Below, piece after piece: positions 25,819 through 34,257 of a stretch of DNA of 64,000 nucleotides. Within the stretch, counting starts at the first letter, position 1. Each line of letters opens with the position of its first letter. The stretch is taken from contig CAAEMT010000043.1 of NCBI GenBank assembly GCA_900757145.1, positions 44,811 through 108,810 of the forward strand, written 5' to 3'. A program made the position numbers and the translations under genes. Below the pieces are notes generated by a model. That model made no database searches, was not told where the DNA came from, and worked only from the letters and a program-made list of their open reading frames with translations. Origin of the DNA: Lachnospiraceae bacterium. GTDB taxonomy: Bacteria; Bacillota; Clostridia; Lachnospirales; Lachnospiraceae.

Positions 25819-27401
25819 GTCCGGCTCCTGCTGTACTCTGTCGGTGACTGCCCCGTGTACTGTTTGAACACGCGGCAAAAATATTTATCGCTCGTATACC
25901 CTACCTTACTGCTCACCTCATAGACCTTATATTTGCCCTGACAAAGCAGCTCCTTCGCACGCTCCATGCGCAGCTCGATCAGATAATCTGTAAATGTAAC
26001 TCCCATATACTGCCGAAACATCCGACTAAAATATGTCGGATTCAAAAAATACTGATCGGCAAGTGACTCTAATGATAACGCCCTGTCAAAATTCTGCTTC
26101 ATATACTCTGCCGCCCGTTCAATGATATTCCTGGAAACCTCACTCTGCCGTTTTTCCATCACGCCAATCACCTGTCCGAGCATGTGCAGACAGACTTCCT
26201 TCATTACTTTTTTGTCCGATGCAGTCATAATCTTCTGATAATCCAAAATCTCTTTCACGTCCTGCCAGAAACTGCCTCCCATTTTCATCATACGATTAGA
26301 GAGCATAGAAAACATATCAATCATAAACTGCTTTACCTGATCGAGCGGAAAGCTTCTGAACTCATAGATCAAATTTTCTACCAGCTCCTCGAGGCTCTCA
26401 AAATCGCCGTCACTGATCATTTCCATAAGCAGTCTGTACTTCTGCTGCAGTCTGTCGTAATCTTCCTGAACCAGTCGTATGCGTCTTGTATTCCTTGCGT
26501 CATTTTCCTGCACATGCGCCTGAAGAGAATAGCGGTACTGTGCCAGATCTGTAATTGTCTGAAACTGTGCCTCTACAACAACATCCATCTGAAGTGTCAG
26601 CAGTGTCTCCACCGCTTCTTTCTTCTGATCCAACTGTTCAAAAAGACGTTTCTCGAATTCCTCTTTCGTATATACTTCCGAGGCTGTTACGATTACTTTC
26701 AAAACATCTGGTGACAGATAAACCGGATAATAAGAAAGCCCCTGATTGTTTACTCCAAATATATTATTCAAAAGATTGTAGCGATTATCTCTCTGCTGAT
26801 AATACATTGCATTCGCATCTGGATTCATCCCCAAAGAGACATTTACAACAGCACAGGGCGACTGCATACTGAAATCCAAAGACAAAAGCTCCTTTTTTCT
26901 CAAAATACTATCTTGTCCACGCATACCTCCGACAAGAATACTCACCCAAAACTGTTCCTGCAATTCCGGCAGTATCTCTCTGAATTCTTTTTCTTTCCCG
27001 ATGCGCTGTTCTCGCATCCGGCTGGATTCATCGAGTTTGCCTTTCACATCCGCAAAAACCCCCTGCAGCTCGTCCATACGGATCGGCTTTAAGATATAAT
27101 GTTCCACTCCATACTCGATCGCCTTCCTCGCATACTCGAACTCACGATATCCGCTTAAAATAATTACTTTGCATGGTAACTGACGTTCCTTTATATATCG
27201 GGCAAGCTCAAGACCTGATACCTCCGCCATCTCAATATCTGTCAGAACAACATCTGTGTGATGATCTTCCAGATATGCGATTGTCTCCTTTCCGTCTTCA
27301 AAGTCTGCTGCTACTGAAAATCCCATTGCTTCCCAATCAATATAATTACACATCCCCGTCCTGATTGTATACTCGTCATCCACTATTACCAATTGATACA
27401 T
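25815..27401 (-). CDS. YesN-type response regulator with AraC DNA-binding domain
   Basis: 528 residues. The receiver domain (1-120) has the acidic pair DDE at 8-10, phosphoacceptor Asp55 in VVLTDIEMAEVSG and Lys in YILKPIRMDEL. A long middle region with coiled-coil character (~125-415) links to an AraC/XylS helix-turn-helix pair at ~425-528: SLESLADQYFLNPTYFSRMF and VYEVSSKVGYTSDKYFCRVF. It is expected to activate the sugar operon downstream. It forms one transcription unit with the kinase (4-bp overlap). Confidence 0.93.
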   Translation of the reverse strand: MYQLVIVDDEYTIRTGMCNYIDWEAMGFSVAADFEDGKETIAYLEDHHTDVVLTDIEMAEVSGLELARYIKERQLPCKVIILSGYREFEYARKAIEYGVEHYILKPIRMDELQGVFADVKGKLDESSRMREQRIGKEKEFREILPELQEQFWVSILVGGMRGQDSILRKKELLSLDFSMQSPCAVVNVSLGMNPDANAMYYQQRDNRYNLLNNIFGVNNQGLSYYPVYLSPDVLKVIVTASEVYTKEEFEKRLFEQLDQKKEAVETLLTLQMDVVVEAQFQTITDLAQYRYSLQAHVQENDARNTRRIRLVQEDYDRLQQKYRLLMEMISDGDFESLEELVENLIYEFRSFPLDQVKQFMIDMFSMLSNRMMKMGGSFWQDVKEILDYQKIMTASDKKVMKEVCLHMLGQVIGVMEKRQSEVSRNIIERAAEYMKQNFDRALSLESLADQYFLNPTYFSRMFRQYMGVTFTDYLIELRMERAKELLCQGKYKVYEVSSKVGYTSDKYFCRVFKQYTGQSPTEYSRSRT

Positions 27402-27491
27402 CTTGCTGTTCCTTTCTAGTACATCGAATAAAAGTTTTTGCTATATTCCATTCACAAAGTATAGTTATTTCGAACTGTCTGTCTTTTCAAG

Positions 27492-28475
27492 TTAAAATGG
27501 CTGAGAAGCATCCATATATTTCTCCACCTGATCCTTCCCCACAAATACAGTCGGAACGATTGTCATCTCCTCATACGGCTCTTCCAGCAAAATACGTTCT
27601 CCTACCCGAACAGCCTCCTGTATCATCTGAGGCCAATAACTCATAGAAAAAAGCATGTATTCTTCTTCTTTTTGTATTCTGCGGTACATCTCCTGCGAAC
27701 CAGATGAACCGGCAATCACTTTGAGATTAGGGAACATCTTTTTTGCAGTTCCGTTTTCTTTATACTCATCAAGTACATCAAGCACACCAAGCGCAATCTC
27801 ATCATCATGCGTAAAAATCGCCCCTACACTCCTACGCACCTGCGCCGGCTGTTTTTTGATCCATTCTTTAAAAATTTCTGCTGTATCCTCCCTCTGCCAT
27901 CCTGTATACCCGACCTGAATTTTTTCAAACGTATCGCTGATCGTCTCGTCAAAACCATCTGTACGCTGAAACGGAACTGTTGACGTATCCCCCATCAGTT
28001 CAAGCACGACTGTACCATCCGGAAAATAATTATTTAAAAATTCTGCTGTTTCAATACCAATACCAGGATTATCTCCCTTTACTGTCGCTGTCGGCGTAAA
28101 GTCAGGTATCTCCCGATCAAATATTACTAGGGGGATATCTGCCTTCTGAACTGCGATTGCCGCCGTCTTAAGCGAAGCACCATCCATAGGAAGCATTACG
28201 ATACACTCCACGCCCTGTTCCACAAGCTCTACAACCTGAGAAGACTGTTCATTGGAATCCTCTGCGGCAACACATAAAAAATCCCAGCCATTATCCTTTG
28301 CAACCCGTTCCAGTTCTTCTTTTGCGTAATAATACACCCCCTCTGCCCATGCATGAGTCGGTCCTATCGTGCTGACCGCCATAGTTATATTCTCCTTTTC
28401 TTCCTCTGCCCCACACCCAAACAGCCCTACCGCCATCAAGGCAAGAATCAGCAAGGGAAGCCCCTTTTTTTGCAT
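27492..28475 (-). CDS. Sugar-binding lipoprotein, likely sensor partner of the two-component system
   Basis: 327 residues. Signal peptide with lipobox LFGCGAEEE (Cys21). Peripla_BP_4 fold with VSTIGPTHAWAEGVYYYAKE, MLPMDGASLKTAAIAVQKAD, FDREIPD and YTGWQREDTAEIFKEW, closely parallel to the transporter binding protein at 21220-22284. It is first in the order lipoprotein, regulator, kinase, anchored binding protein. That resembles the clostridial XylFII-LytS-YesN arrangement, where the lipoprotein presents the sugar to the kinase. GGGGAGG lies 8 bp before the ATG. The sensor role is inferred from order and similarity. Confidence 0.85.
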   Translation of the reverse strand: MQKKGLPLLILALMAVGLFGCGAEEEKENITMAVSTIGPTHAWAEGVYYYAKEELERVAKDNGWDFLCVAAEDSNEQSSQVVELVEQGVECIVMLPMDGASLKTAAIAVQKADIPLVIFDREIPDFTPTATVKGDNPGIGIETAEFLNNYFPDGTVVLELMGDTSTVPFQRTDGFDETISDTFEKIQVGYTGWQREDTAEIFKEWIKKQPAQVRRSVGAIFTHDDEIALGVLDVLDEYKENGTAKKMFPNLKVIAGSSGSQEMYRRIQKEEEYMLFSMSYWPQMIQEAVRVGERILLEEPYEEMTIVPTVFVGKDQVEKYMDASQPF

Positions 28476-28558
28476 ACCTGTTTCCTCCCCAAAAGCAGAT
28501 CTTTCTGTCAGTTCTAAGCCGCTCTTATCATCTGCTCATTACTTTGCCATTTTCTTCC

Positions 28559-28587
28559 ACTATAGCATTACTTTATTTTTTTATCAA
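28559..28587 (-). promoter_or_regulatory. Promoter of the sensor/sugar operon
   Basis: Minus strand -35 TTGATA (28582-28587), 17 bp, -10 TATAGT (28559-28564), about 85 bp ahead of the binding lipoprotein ATG. Confidence 0.6.
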
Positions 28588-28662
28588 TCACTGTACAGCA
28601 ATGTTTTTGTCAAATATTTCTTTCTGTTTATTCATAATATAGTAACAGTTCAGCCATGCAGC

Positions 28663-28721
28663 AAAAAGATACAGATACTGTGAGAAAGCTTGCTTTCAGA
28701 ACAGTATCTGTATCTTTTTTT
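28663..28721. terminator. Bidirectional terminator after the ABC-2 permease gene
   Basis: AAAAAGATACAGATACTGT (28663-28681) and its complement ending in TTTTTTT (28701-28721) give a 17+ bp stem with GAAAGC/GCTTTC inside the loop and U-runs on both strands. Between it and the permease stop, 28746-28792 (GCAGAC...GTCTGC, then a T-run) forms a second hairpin of unknown role. Confidence 0.85.
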
Positions 28722-28836
28722 GACATATGGCGCTCTTCCATAGGCGCAGACTAAAGCTGCAAAGCAGTAGGAAGTCCGTAGGACGTGTCTGCATTTTTTC
28801 TTTTTTTACTTTTACTGTTTGCTCCTACAACCTGCA

Positions 28837-30774
28837 TCAGCCCTCTTCTCCCGCTGCTTTTCCGCTGAATATTTCCCTTATCACACTCAGCGTATTCTCG
28901 CATTTCTGCGATACGTAATAAACCTCAGATGTCTTATCCTTTTTAAATACAGTAAAACTCATGTCGTAATCCTGCAGCTCGGAATACGATACCTGCTCCA
29001 GATCCTTACAGTATGCCTCGATCACACGCTCCATATTTTCTCCGCTGATATGGACAGACAACGCTTCCGTAGAAGCTGTTTCTTCACTGATCTCGCAGTC
29101 CGAAAACATCTCTGCATTTTCTCCATATATGATCTCACTGTCTGTAATTTCACCGTCTGCAGCGCTCTCTATTTTGCTGCTTTCTTCTAATGTTTCATCC
29201 GCAGAAGCCACGTCAGTTAGAGTATTCTCAGCATACCATTCATCTGAAAATCCAAGAGCGGAAATATCTCCTGTCATCACACTGAACTGTATATGCGATA
29301 TGTCATCCGTATTCTCCCAAGAGAGAATATCGTAATACTTTTCTCGGAAATCCGCATCTTTTTGCAATTCGTCCATCTTTTCATTATACAACTCTCTGTC
29401 TATCCAGTAACGGCGGTATACGGATTTTCCACTTTTGAGGCGGTATTTCACCCGAATATTGACACTCTCTGAATCCCAGTCTGCCAGTCGCTCCCCTCCT
29501 GATCCGCTTCGCGCCATCTCGTAGATCGGATCAAAATTCTCTACCTCAAGACTGTCAAGCAGCCCCCGCTGCGTATATCCCTGATCGCTGATTCCAAACA
29601 TCTCGTAATTGTGAACTGCCATTGCCGCCACCTCGTCGTGCGCCGGAAGATACGTATTGAATCCCGTCACATCATAGCGGCAGGCAAAAAACACAATAGA
29701 GGAGACAGCCACCGTGACAAGGATATGGCTTTTGTGCGAAAGCACCTGACGGATGTCTCCCCTGTAGATGAACTCGATGATCATACAGCCAAGCGCTCCG
29801 AAAAATACAATAAAGAACAGCTCCCATACAGGGGAATAAAAACCTGCATGCGCAATGATCGCAGCCAGAAGGGCAGTCGGGATCATAAGCAGCACCTTCA
29901 CGACTCCTTCTACCTTCCGAAATGCAAGAGCGTTTCCGGCAGCCTCAGTCTTTCTCGAACGATAAAGCGCCAAAGAAACAATAGAAAACACAGCGGCGAC
30001 AGCGATAAGCTGGCACAGTGCGGCAGGACCCGGTATTGGTCCGGTCACACCCATAACTGCCGGACTTTTCCGAAATACCGCAAACGCCCACGGAGAGGTA
30101 CAAGTCAAAAACGCTGTCCCATTCTGCATCACCGTATCGCCAGAAAGCGCCGTATGATAAAATATCTCCTGAATACCTATGCCAAGAAGCCACACAAGCG
30201 GAAAATAACACCCCATCACTCCGATGGCAAGAAAAGTCGAGAGCATCTTTCCGGTCAGCATCACCGCCAGAAGCGCGCCTGCGTAGCTGCACAGAAAGCA
30301 CAGGATTCCCTCGACGGTAGCAAGCGCCATCTCAAAAATAACGCGGGCAGAACACACGCCGTACACTGCACCGATCAGAAGCGCCGCCGTCTGGCTAAGT
30401 GCGTATGCAAAAACGAATGTCAGCACGCTGCCCAGATACTTCGCCGCAAAAAGCCTCTCCCGTTTGATCGGAAGGCTATGAAAAAAGTCAAGCTTCTGCG
30501 AAGAATGTACATAGGAGAATGCGCTGATCGCACAGATAACGCCCGCCATCAGTATAAACATCGTATTTTCCAAATGCCCCAATCCGATGCTGCTGTTGAA
30601 GATATCTCTGATATGTGTCTGTCCCGCAAAAAACTGCGGTCGCCGCATCGCAAGCTCCATAAGCACACGGAAGGGTATCAGGAGTCCGAATACCAGTATC
30701 TGCACTGCCAAAAGCCAGTTCAATTTGCGCATCTCATCGCGCACCAGCTTAGAAAACGAGATTTTTGATATCAT
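28837..30774 (-). CDS. ABC-2 type transporter permease (YtrC/D-like)
   Basis: 645 residues from the ATG at 30774, which has GGAGGTGG 7 bp upstream and lies 26 bp inside the ATPase gene. The N-terminal half has 6-7 helices: SFVYSSQ-type context FSYVHSSQKLDFFHSLPIKR is the classic motif of this permease group, and ERLFAAKYLGSVLTF follows. After a further helix group (~315-390) comes a large outside domain (~400-645) rich in Glu and Ser with no recognised family. With the ATPase and the GntR regulator it forms a YtrA-type operon, often linked to cell-envelope stress. Cargo unknown. Confidence 0.85.
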   Translation of the reverse strand: MISKISFSKLVRDEMRKLNWLLAVQILVFGLLIPFRVLMELAMRRPQFFAGQTHIRDIFNSSIGLGHLENTMFILMAGVICAISAFSYVHSSQKLDFFHSLPIKRERLFAAKYLGSVLTFVFAYALSQTAALLIGAVYGVCSARVIFEMALATVEGILCFLCSYAGALLAVMLTGKMLSTFLAIGVMGCYFPLVWLLGIGIQEIFYHTALSGDTVMQNGTAFLTCTSPWAFAVFRKSPAVMGVTGPIPGPAALCQLIAVAAVFSIVSLALYRSRKTEAAGNALAFRKVEGVVKVLLMIPTALLAAIIAHAGFYSPVWELFFIVFFGALGCMIIEFIYRGDIRQVLSHKSHILVTVAVSSIVFFACRYDVTGFNTYLPAHDEVAAMAVHNYEMFGISDQGYTQRGLLDSLEVENFDPIYEMARSGSGGERLADWDSESVNIRVKYRLKSGKSVYRRYWIDRELYNEKMDELQKDADFREKYYDILSWENTDDISHIQFSVMTGDISALGFSDEWYAENTLTDVASADETLEESSKIESAADGEITDSEIIYGENAEMFSDCEISEETASTEALSVHISGENMERVIEAYCKDLEQVSYSELQDYDMSFTVFKKDKTSEVYYVSQKCENTLSVIREIFSGKAAGEEG

Positions 30775-31651
30775 ATCCGACCACCTCCGTCTCACTAATA
30801 AATATTTCTTCAAGGGTAAGCGGCAGTATCTCACAGAACAGTGGCTGCTTCGCCTCTATCCTTGCCAATACCTCATCATGACTGCCGCGCGCGATCACTG
30901 TCAGCAGCGATCCCCGCTTTTCATGCTTGAGTACCTCAAGCTCTGCCAGAAGTTCTTCTTCTTGCTTGGGATCCGGTATCACACACTGAACCTTGTGAAT
31001 ACCAAGCTTCATCTCATCGAGATCCCTCGCGAAAAGAATTCCCCCTTTGTGCAAAAGACCGATATGATCGCAGATATCTTCAATCTCTCTCAAACTGTGT
31101 GAGGCGATGACCGGAGTGAATTTTCGGTTCATGATCTCTGCCGCAAAAAGGCTCTTTACTGTCTGACGCATCACGGGATCGAGTCCGTCAAACGTCTCAT
31201 CGCAAAACAGATACTGTGTATTTGCGCATATTCCAAGCAGTACAGACACCTGCTTCTTCATTCCCTTGGAAAATGTCGCAAGTTTCCTCTTCGGATCGAG
31301 ATCAAATTTTCCGATCAGCTCATTGAATCTCTCACTCATAAAATCAGGATACACGATCTTATAATAGTCGCGCATCATATTCGGCGTCGCATTCGGAAAA
31401 AACCACGCCGTATCCGGCAGAAAACAGATTTTTTCTTTCGCCTGCGGATTTTCCCACACCGGAATATCATCGATCATCACACGGCCGCACTCTGGCTGCA
31501 GCACCCCCGCCGCAACTCTCAGCATCGTACTTTTCCCGGCTCCATTGGTGCCGACAAGACCGAAAATACTATTCTCGTGTATCTGCGCATTCACATGATC
31601 AAGCGCCGTAATATCCCCGAACACCTTTGTCACGTCCTCTATTTTTATCAT
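30749..31651 (-). CDS. ABC transporter ATP-binding protein (YtrB-like)
   Basis: 300 residues. Walker A LVGTNGAGKSTMLR, Q-loop KICFLPDTAWFFP, signature TFSKGMKKQVSVLLGIC (FSKGMKKQ variant normal in this group), Walker B YLFCDETFDGLDPV and His switch PVIASHSLREIEDI. The C-terminal 80 residues form the regulatory extension common in ABC-2 ATPases. Its start overlaps the gntR stop by 4 bp (ATGA), so it is co-translated with the regulator. Confidence 0.92.
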   Translation of the reverse strand: MIKIEDVTKVFGDITALDHVNAQIHENSIFGLVGTNGAGKSTMLRVAAGVLQPECGRVMIDDIPVWENPQAKEKICFLPDTAWFFPNATPNMMRDYYKIVYPDFMSERFNELIGKFDLDPKRKLATFSKGMKKQVSVLLGICANTQYLFCDETFDGLDPVMRQTVKSLFAAEIMNRKFTPVIASHSLREIEDICDHIGLLHKGGILFARDLDEMKLGIHKVQCVIPDPKQEEELLAELEVLKHEKRGSLLTVIARGSHDEVLARIEAKQPLFCEILPLTLEEIFISETEVVGYDIKNLVF

Positions 31652-32028
31652 AACTGCGCTCTTCCTCCTTCCAGATAGAACTCCTTCGTTTTATCAATAA
31701 ACGCTTCACAGGGGATATCGAGTTCTATCCCTTTTCCAATCAGTTCTTTGAGAGCTGTAAACACACTCTCCTGCTTCTTCATCTTCAATCCTTCATTTCC
31801 GGAAACAAAATTCCCGCGTCCTTTCACCGGATAGATATATCCCTCCTGCTCCAACACACTGTATGCCTTCTGTATCGTATTCGGATTGATCGAAAGCTCC
31901 ATGGCAAGAGAACGGACGGAGGGCATCTGACTGTCAGGCTCCAGTACGCCGCTTACGATCAATGTCTGGAACCGCTCTACAACCTGCTCATAGATAGGTC
32001 TTCGATTCTGTAAATCAATTCCGATCAT
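31648..32028 (-). CDS. GntR-family repressor, YtrA subfamily
   Basis: 126 residues, the short YtrA size: a winged helix plus a ~50-residue tail. GntR motif PIYEQVVERFQTLIVSGVL, then QMPSVRSLAMELSINPNTIQ, KAYSVLEQEGYIYPVKGRG. I chose the ATG at 32028; a TTG at 32031 is also in frame behind GGAGGTAGGAG. It lies first in the operon, with a perfect 10-bp inverted repeat on its own promoter, so autorepression with ligand-induced release is likely. Confidence 0.92.
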   Translation of the reverse strand: MIGIDLQNRRPIYEQVVERFQTLIVSGVLEPDSQMPSVRSLAMELSINPNTIQKAYSVLEQEGYIYPVKGRGNFVSGNEGLKMKKQESVFTALKELIGKGIELDIPCEAFIDKTKEFYLEGGRAQL

Positions 32029-32081
32029 CAATCTCCTACCTCCTGTTCGTCCTAAAATTCCTTTGTTTTTGGCTATTATCC

Positions 32082-32108
32082 AAGTGTACTATTATTGTTA
32101 GTACACTT
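32082..32108. promoter_or_regulatory. YtrA-type operator
   Basis: Perfect inverted repeat AAGTGTACTA-N7-TAGTACACTT directly downstream of the gntR -10 box. It matches the GTGTAC/GTACAC layout expected for YtrA-family GntR proteins. Confidence 0.8.
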
Positions 32109-32111
32109 TTA

Positions 32112-32140
32112 TTTATATAATAATACCCGACGCCTGTCAA
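32112..32140 (-). promoter_or_regulatory. Promoter of the gntR-ABC operon
   Basis: Minus strand -35 TTGACA (32135-32140), 17 bp, -10 TATAAA (32112-32117): near-consensus sigma-A. The -35 lies inside the hairpin at 32123-32158. Confidence 0.8.
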
Positions 32141-32158
32141 TGCACAGACATCGGGTAT
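32123..32158. terminator. Hairpin after the second SH3 lipoprotein, overlapping the gntR promoter
   Basis: ATACCCGA and TCGGGTAT arms with TGTC/GACA inside. On the minus strand only a weak TATTATTATA tract follows; on the plus strand the tract is TTTTCTTATCTTTTTC. It probably ends or slows SH3-gene transcription. A second hairpin AATGCGC/GCGCATT lies at 32176-32199. Confidence 0.55.
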
Positions 32159-32207
32159 TTTCTTATCTTTTTCTTAATGCGCCCACTCTCTGCGCATTTT
32201 CGTTTGT

Positions 32208-33011
32208 TTACTCTGCTGCGAACAGATTTTTATTCACATAGCCTACCGCTCCGTCATACTCCACCTTATACCAGCGGTCTGTATAACCGATCGCCTTTAC
32301 ATTCGTGCCTGACGCGATTGTATTGAGGATCTCACCATCCTGGGCCGGAGTCTGGCGCATATTCGCGCCGGTTGTCGCCTGAATCGGGAAAGATTCAGCG
32401 TATATCTGCACATTATACTCTGCATCTACGGAAGAAGTGCCGGCAGATGATGTAGCCGCGCCCTCTGTATTATCCGCAGAAGTTTCGCCTGCGCCGCTGT
32501 TTGCAAGCTGCGCTCTTTCCTCTTCTGTTTTCGGAGCTACCTCCTGATCGGATACAAACTGCTTTGATACGTATCCGTTATCCTCGTAATCCTCAAGATC
32601 TACAATATACCAGTTCGGAGTCTCACCGATCACCTTAATCGTCTCGCCCTGATCGAAGCTGTCAAAAATATCTCCGTCTTTGCCTGGCTGTGTACGGACA
32701 TTGATGTCATCTGCGGCATATACCGTACGGATCGCATCCAGATCTTTCTTCTGTGCCAACTCTTCCTCTGCCGTCAGCTCCTTCGGCTGCGTCTGTGCTT
32801 CCGTGACCGGCTCCGTTTCCGTAGGCGGCTCTGTCTCTGTAGGCGGTTCTGTCGGTGCCTCCGTAACAGGCTCCGTCTCTGTAGGCGGCTCTGTCGGTGC
32901 CTCTGTCTCCGTCTGTGGTTCCTTCTTTAATTTATCGCATCCTGACACCAGCATGATCACTGAACAGGATAACAGCAGTGTCAACAAAATCTTTTTGCTT
33001 TTATTTGCCAT
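32208..33011 (-). CDS. Lipoprotein with two bacterial SH3 domains and PTE-rich linker
   Basis: 267 residues from the ATG at 33011 (GGAGGG 9 bp before). Signal peptide and lipobox MLVSGCDKL (Cys near 24). Residues ~30-80 are a repeated Pro/Thr/Glu linker (PTETEPVTEAPTEPPTETEP). SH3b domains at ~95-155 (DDINVRTQPGKDGDIFDSF) and ~205-265 (ANMRQTPAQDGEILNTIAS) share a pattern with the larger lipoprotein at 11706-13259. Likely a cell-wall-binding surface lipoprotein; no catalytic domain is seen. Confidence 0.85.
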   Translation of the reverse strand: MANKSKKILLTLLLSCSVIMLVSGCDKLKKEPQTETEAPTEPPTETEPVTEAPTEPPTETEPPTETEPVTEAQTQPKELTAEEELAQKKDLDAIRTVYAADDINVRTQPGKDGDIFDSFDQGETIKVIGETPNWYIVDLEDYEDNGYVSKQFVSDQEVAPKTEEERAQLANSGAGETSADNTEGAATSSAGTSSVDAEYNVQIYAESFPIQATTGANMRQTPAQDGEILNTIASGTNVKAIGYTDRWYKVEYDGAVGYVNKNLFAAE

Positions 33012-33065
33012 CTCATTTACCCTCCATTGATAATCTATAATTACTCCCAAAATAATTCTGTGTAC

Positions 33066-33094
33066 ATCATATCACGGTGCGAATCATATAGCAA
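33066..33094 (-). promoter_or_regulatory. Promoter of the second SH3 lipoprotein gene
   Basis: Minus strand -35 TTGCTA (33089-33094), 17 bp, -10 TATGAT (33066-33071). Confidence 0.5.
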
Positions 33095-33140
33095 GAGTTA
33101 TCACAAATCTTTTAAAATTTTTAACATTTTGTTAAATTCA

Positions 33141-33500
33141 TTACATGATGGCCGAACCAAACGGCATCAGAGCAAGCTTGGCAAGCTTAAAATGCTGCAG
33201 CCCGAACGGGATCCCGATAATCGTAATACACAGCCCGGCGCCGAGCAATACGTGTTCAATCGCCATCGGAAGCCCCGTAATGACGATCCACAGGATATTT
33301 AACAGAAGCGAACCTGCTCCTCCGCCGTACTCTACCTCTTTTCCAAACGGAAAAAAACTAAGCGATGCAAATTTAAAGCACTGCATGCCGACCGGTATGC
33401 CTACAATCGTTATACACCACAGGCAGCCCGCCAGACACCAGCTAAGCCCGCTTATTGCGCCGCCAAATATAAACCACAGTAAATTTCCAAGACATCCCAT
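33141..33500 (-). CDS. YccF-domain inner-membrane protein
   Basis: 119 residues, standard YccF size. Two copies of the YccF motif are clear: CITIVGIPVGMQCFKFASLSFFPFG and CITIIGIPFGLQHFKLAKLALMPFG, each next to a hydrophobic stretch. Membrane protein of unknown function. AGGAGGT precedes the ATG. It is 35 bp downstream of the 147-residue unknown gene and in the same riboswitch-controlled unit, so its expression may follow manganese. Confidence 0.88.
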   Translation of the reverse strand: MGCLGNLLWFIFGGAISGLSWCLAGCLWCITIVGIPVGMQCFKFASLSFFPFGKEVEYGGGAGSLLLNILWIVITGLPMAIEHVLLGAGLCITIIGIPFGLQHFKLAKLALMPFGSAIM

Positions 33501-33535
33501 ACCTCTACCTCCTAAATTTTATCTGCACAGCAAAC

Positions 33536-33979
33536 TCATACGCCCGCATCCAGTTTCTGTTTAAGACCTGCTACGATCTGCGTCACCTGAGTGATCGCCT
33601 CCTCGACTTCATCCTTTGCGTCAGATATTTTTGATTTTACAAGATAGTCTGCGAGGATCCCGTCAAAGAAAAAATCTGCAAAGGTCAAAAAGCCTCCAAT
33701 CTCCATATCGAGATCTATGCGGATGGAAACATCCCGAAGCTCCCGCTGAAACACCTCCAGACACCGCTTTGCACTCTCCATACAGGAGACTGCCTTGTCT
33801 ATTTTGGAATGCTTCATCATATCTGTGATAAATCCGCCGCCAAACAAGTCCAAAAGTCCCCAGTTTCCTGCGCTTTGCAATTGATCTCTGGCAGCATTTA
33901 AGCTGTACAGAGCGCGCTCCCCGGCTCCGATCGCCTCTCGTATCTCTCTTTCCATCTGCTCATTCATACTATTTGTCAT
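33536..33979 (-). CDS. Unknown protein, first gene behind a manganese riboswitch
   Basis: 147 residues from the ATG at 33979 (GGAGGAG in front). I do not recognise a family. Residues 8-35 and 55-80 look amphipathic and helical. Between them is WGLLDLFGGGFITDMMKHSK, then SIRIDLDMEIGGFLTFADFFFDGILADYLVKSK, moderately hydrophobic but not a clear membrane span. The last 35 residues are helical (DAKDEVEEAITQVTQIVAGL). No metal-binding Cys/His cluster is seen. It should be read together with YccF downstream and the aptamer upstream. Confidence 0.75.
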   Translation of the reverse strand: MTNSMNEQMEREIREAIGAGERALYSLNAARDQLQSAGNWGLLDLFGGGFITDMMKHSKIDKAVSCMESAKRCLEVFQRELRDVSIRIDLDMEIGGFLTFADFFFDGILADYLVKSKISDAKDEVEEAITQVTQIVAGLKQKLDAGV

Positions 33980-34083
33980 ATTCTCCTCCTGATCCGCTTT
34001 CCCGCGCTTTTGCAGGACTCTTACAGAGTATGCTTTTACCGCGTGAAATGCTTTTATCATTTTTTATAGTTTCTATTGGTAAT

Positions 34084-34126
34084 AAAAAAAGACTCCTATC
34101 ATGATATTCGTCATAATAAAAGTCTT
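34084..34126 (-). terminator. Riboswitch expression-platform terminator
   Basis: Minus strand AAGACTTTTATTATGA pairs with ATCATGATAGGAGTCTT, followed by a run of seven T. Its 5' arm (34115-34126) is also the 3' side of the aptamer P1 stem, so the two folds exclude each other. Confidence 0.85.
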
Positions 34127-34217
34127 GCTATCTCATTTGATACGGATGCCGCGCAGCATCGGATGTCGGTTTCAAACCCATCCGTAGAAACGGATGTTCA
34201 GCTACTCCCTTTTATTT
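34115..34217 (-). ncRNA. yybP-ykoY (manganese) riboswitch aptamer
   Basis: The minus strand begins AAATAAAAGGGAGTAGC and ends ATAGCAAGACTTTTATT. These are the two conserved ends of the yybP-ykoY family (AAAGGGGAGUAGC ... UAGCAAGACC), and they pair as P1. Between them lie an ACATCCG/CGGATG hairpin, GGTTTGAAACC and a GATGCTGCGCGGCATC hairpin. The family binds Mn2+ in known cases. The P1 3' strand is shared with a terminator, so Mn2+ would turn downstream expression on. Confidence 0.85.
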
Positions 34218-34223
34218 GTTATT

Positions 34224-34252
34224 TTTATAGCATACCAAAACGCTGCTGTCAA
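34224..34252 (-). promoter_or_regulatory. Promoter of the manganese riboswitch transcript
   Basis: Minus strand -35 TTGACA (34247-34252), 17 bp, -10 TATAAA (34224-34229). The aptamer begins 7 bp after the -10. Confidence 0.8.
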
Positions 34253-34257
34253 TGGAC

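Noticed and set aside
28739..28800. Possible small RNA or tRNA-like structure (GCAGAC...GTCTGC with T-run)
   Set aside because: It folds only into a simple hairpin with weak inner helices, has no promoter that I can find, and lies in the 3' UTR of the ABC-2 permease gene.
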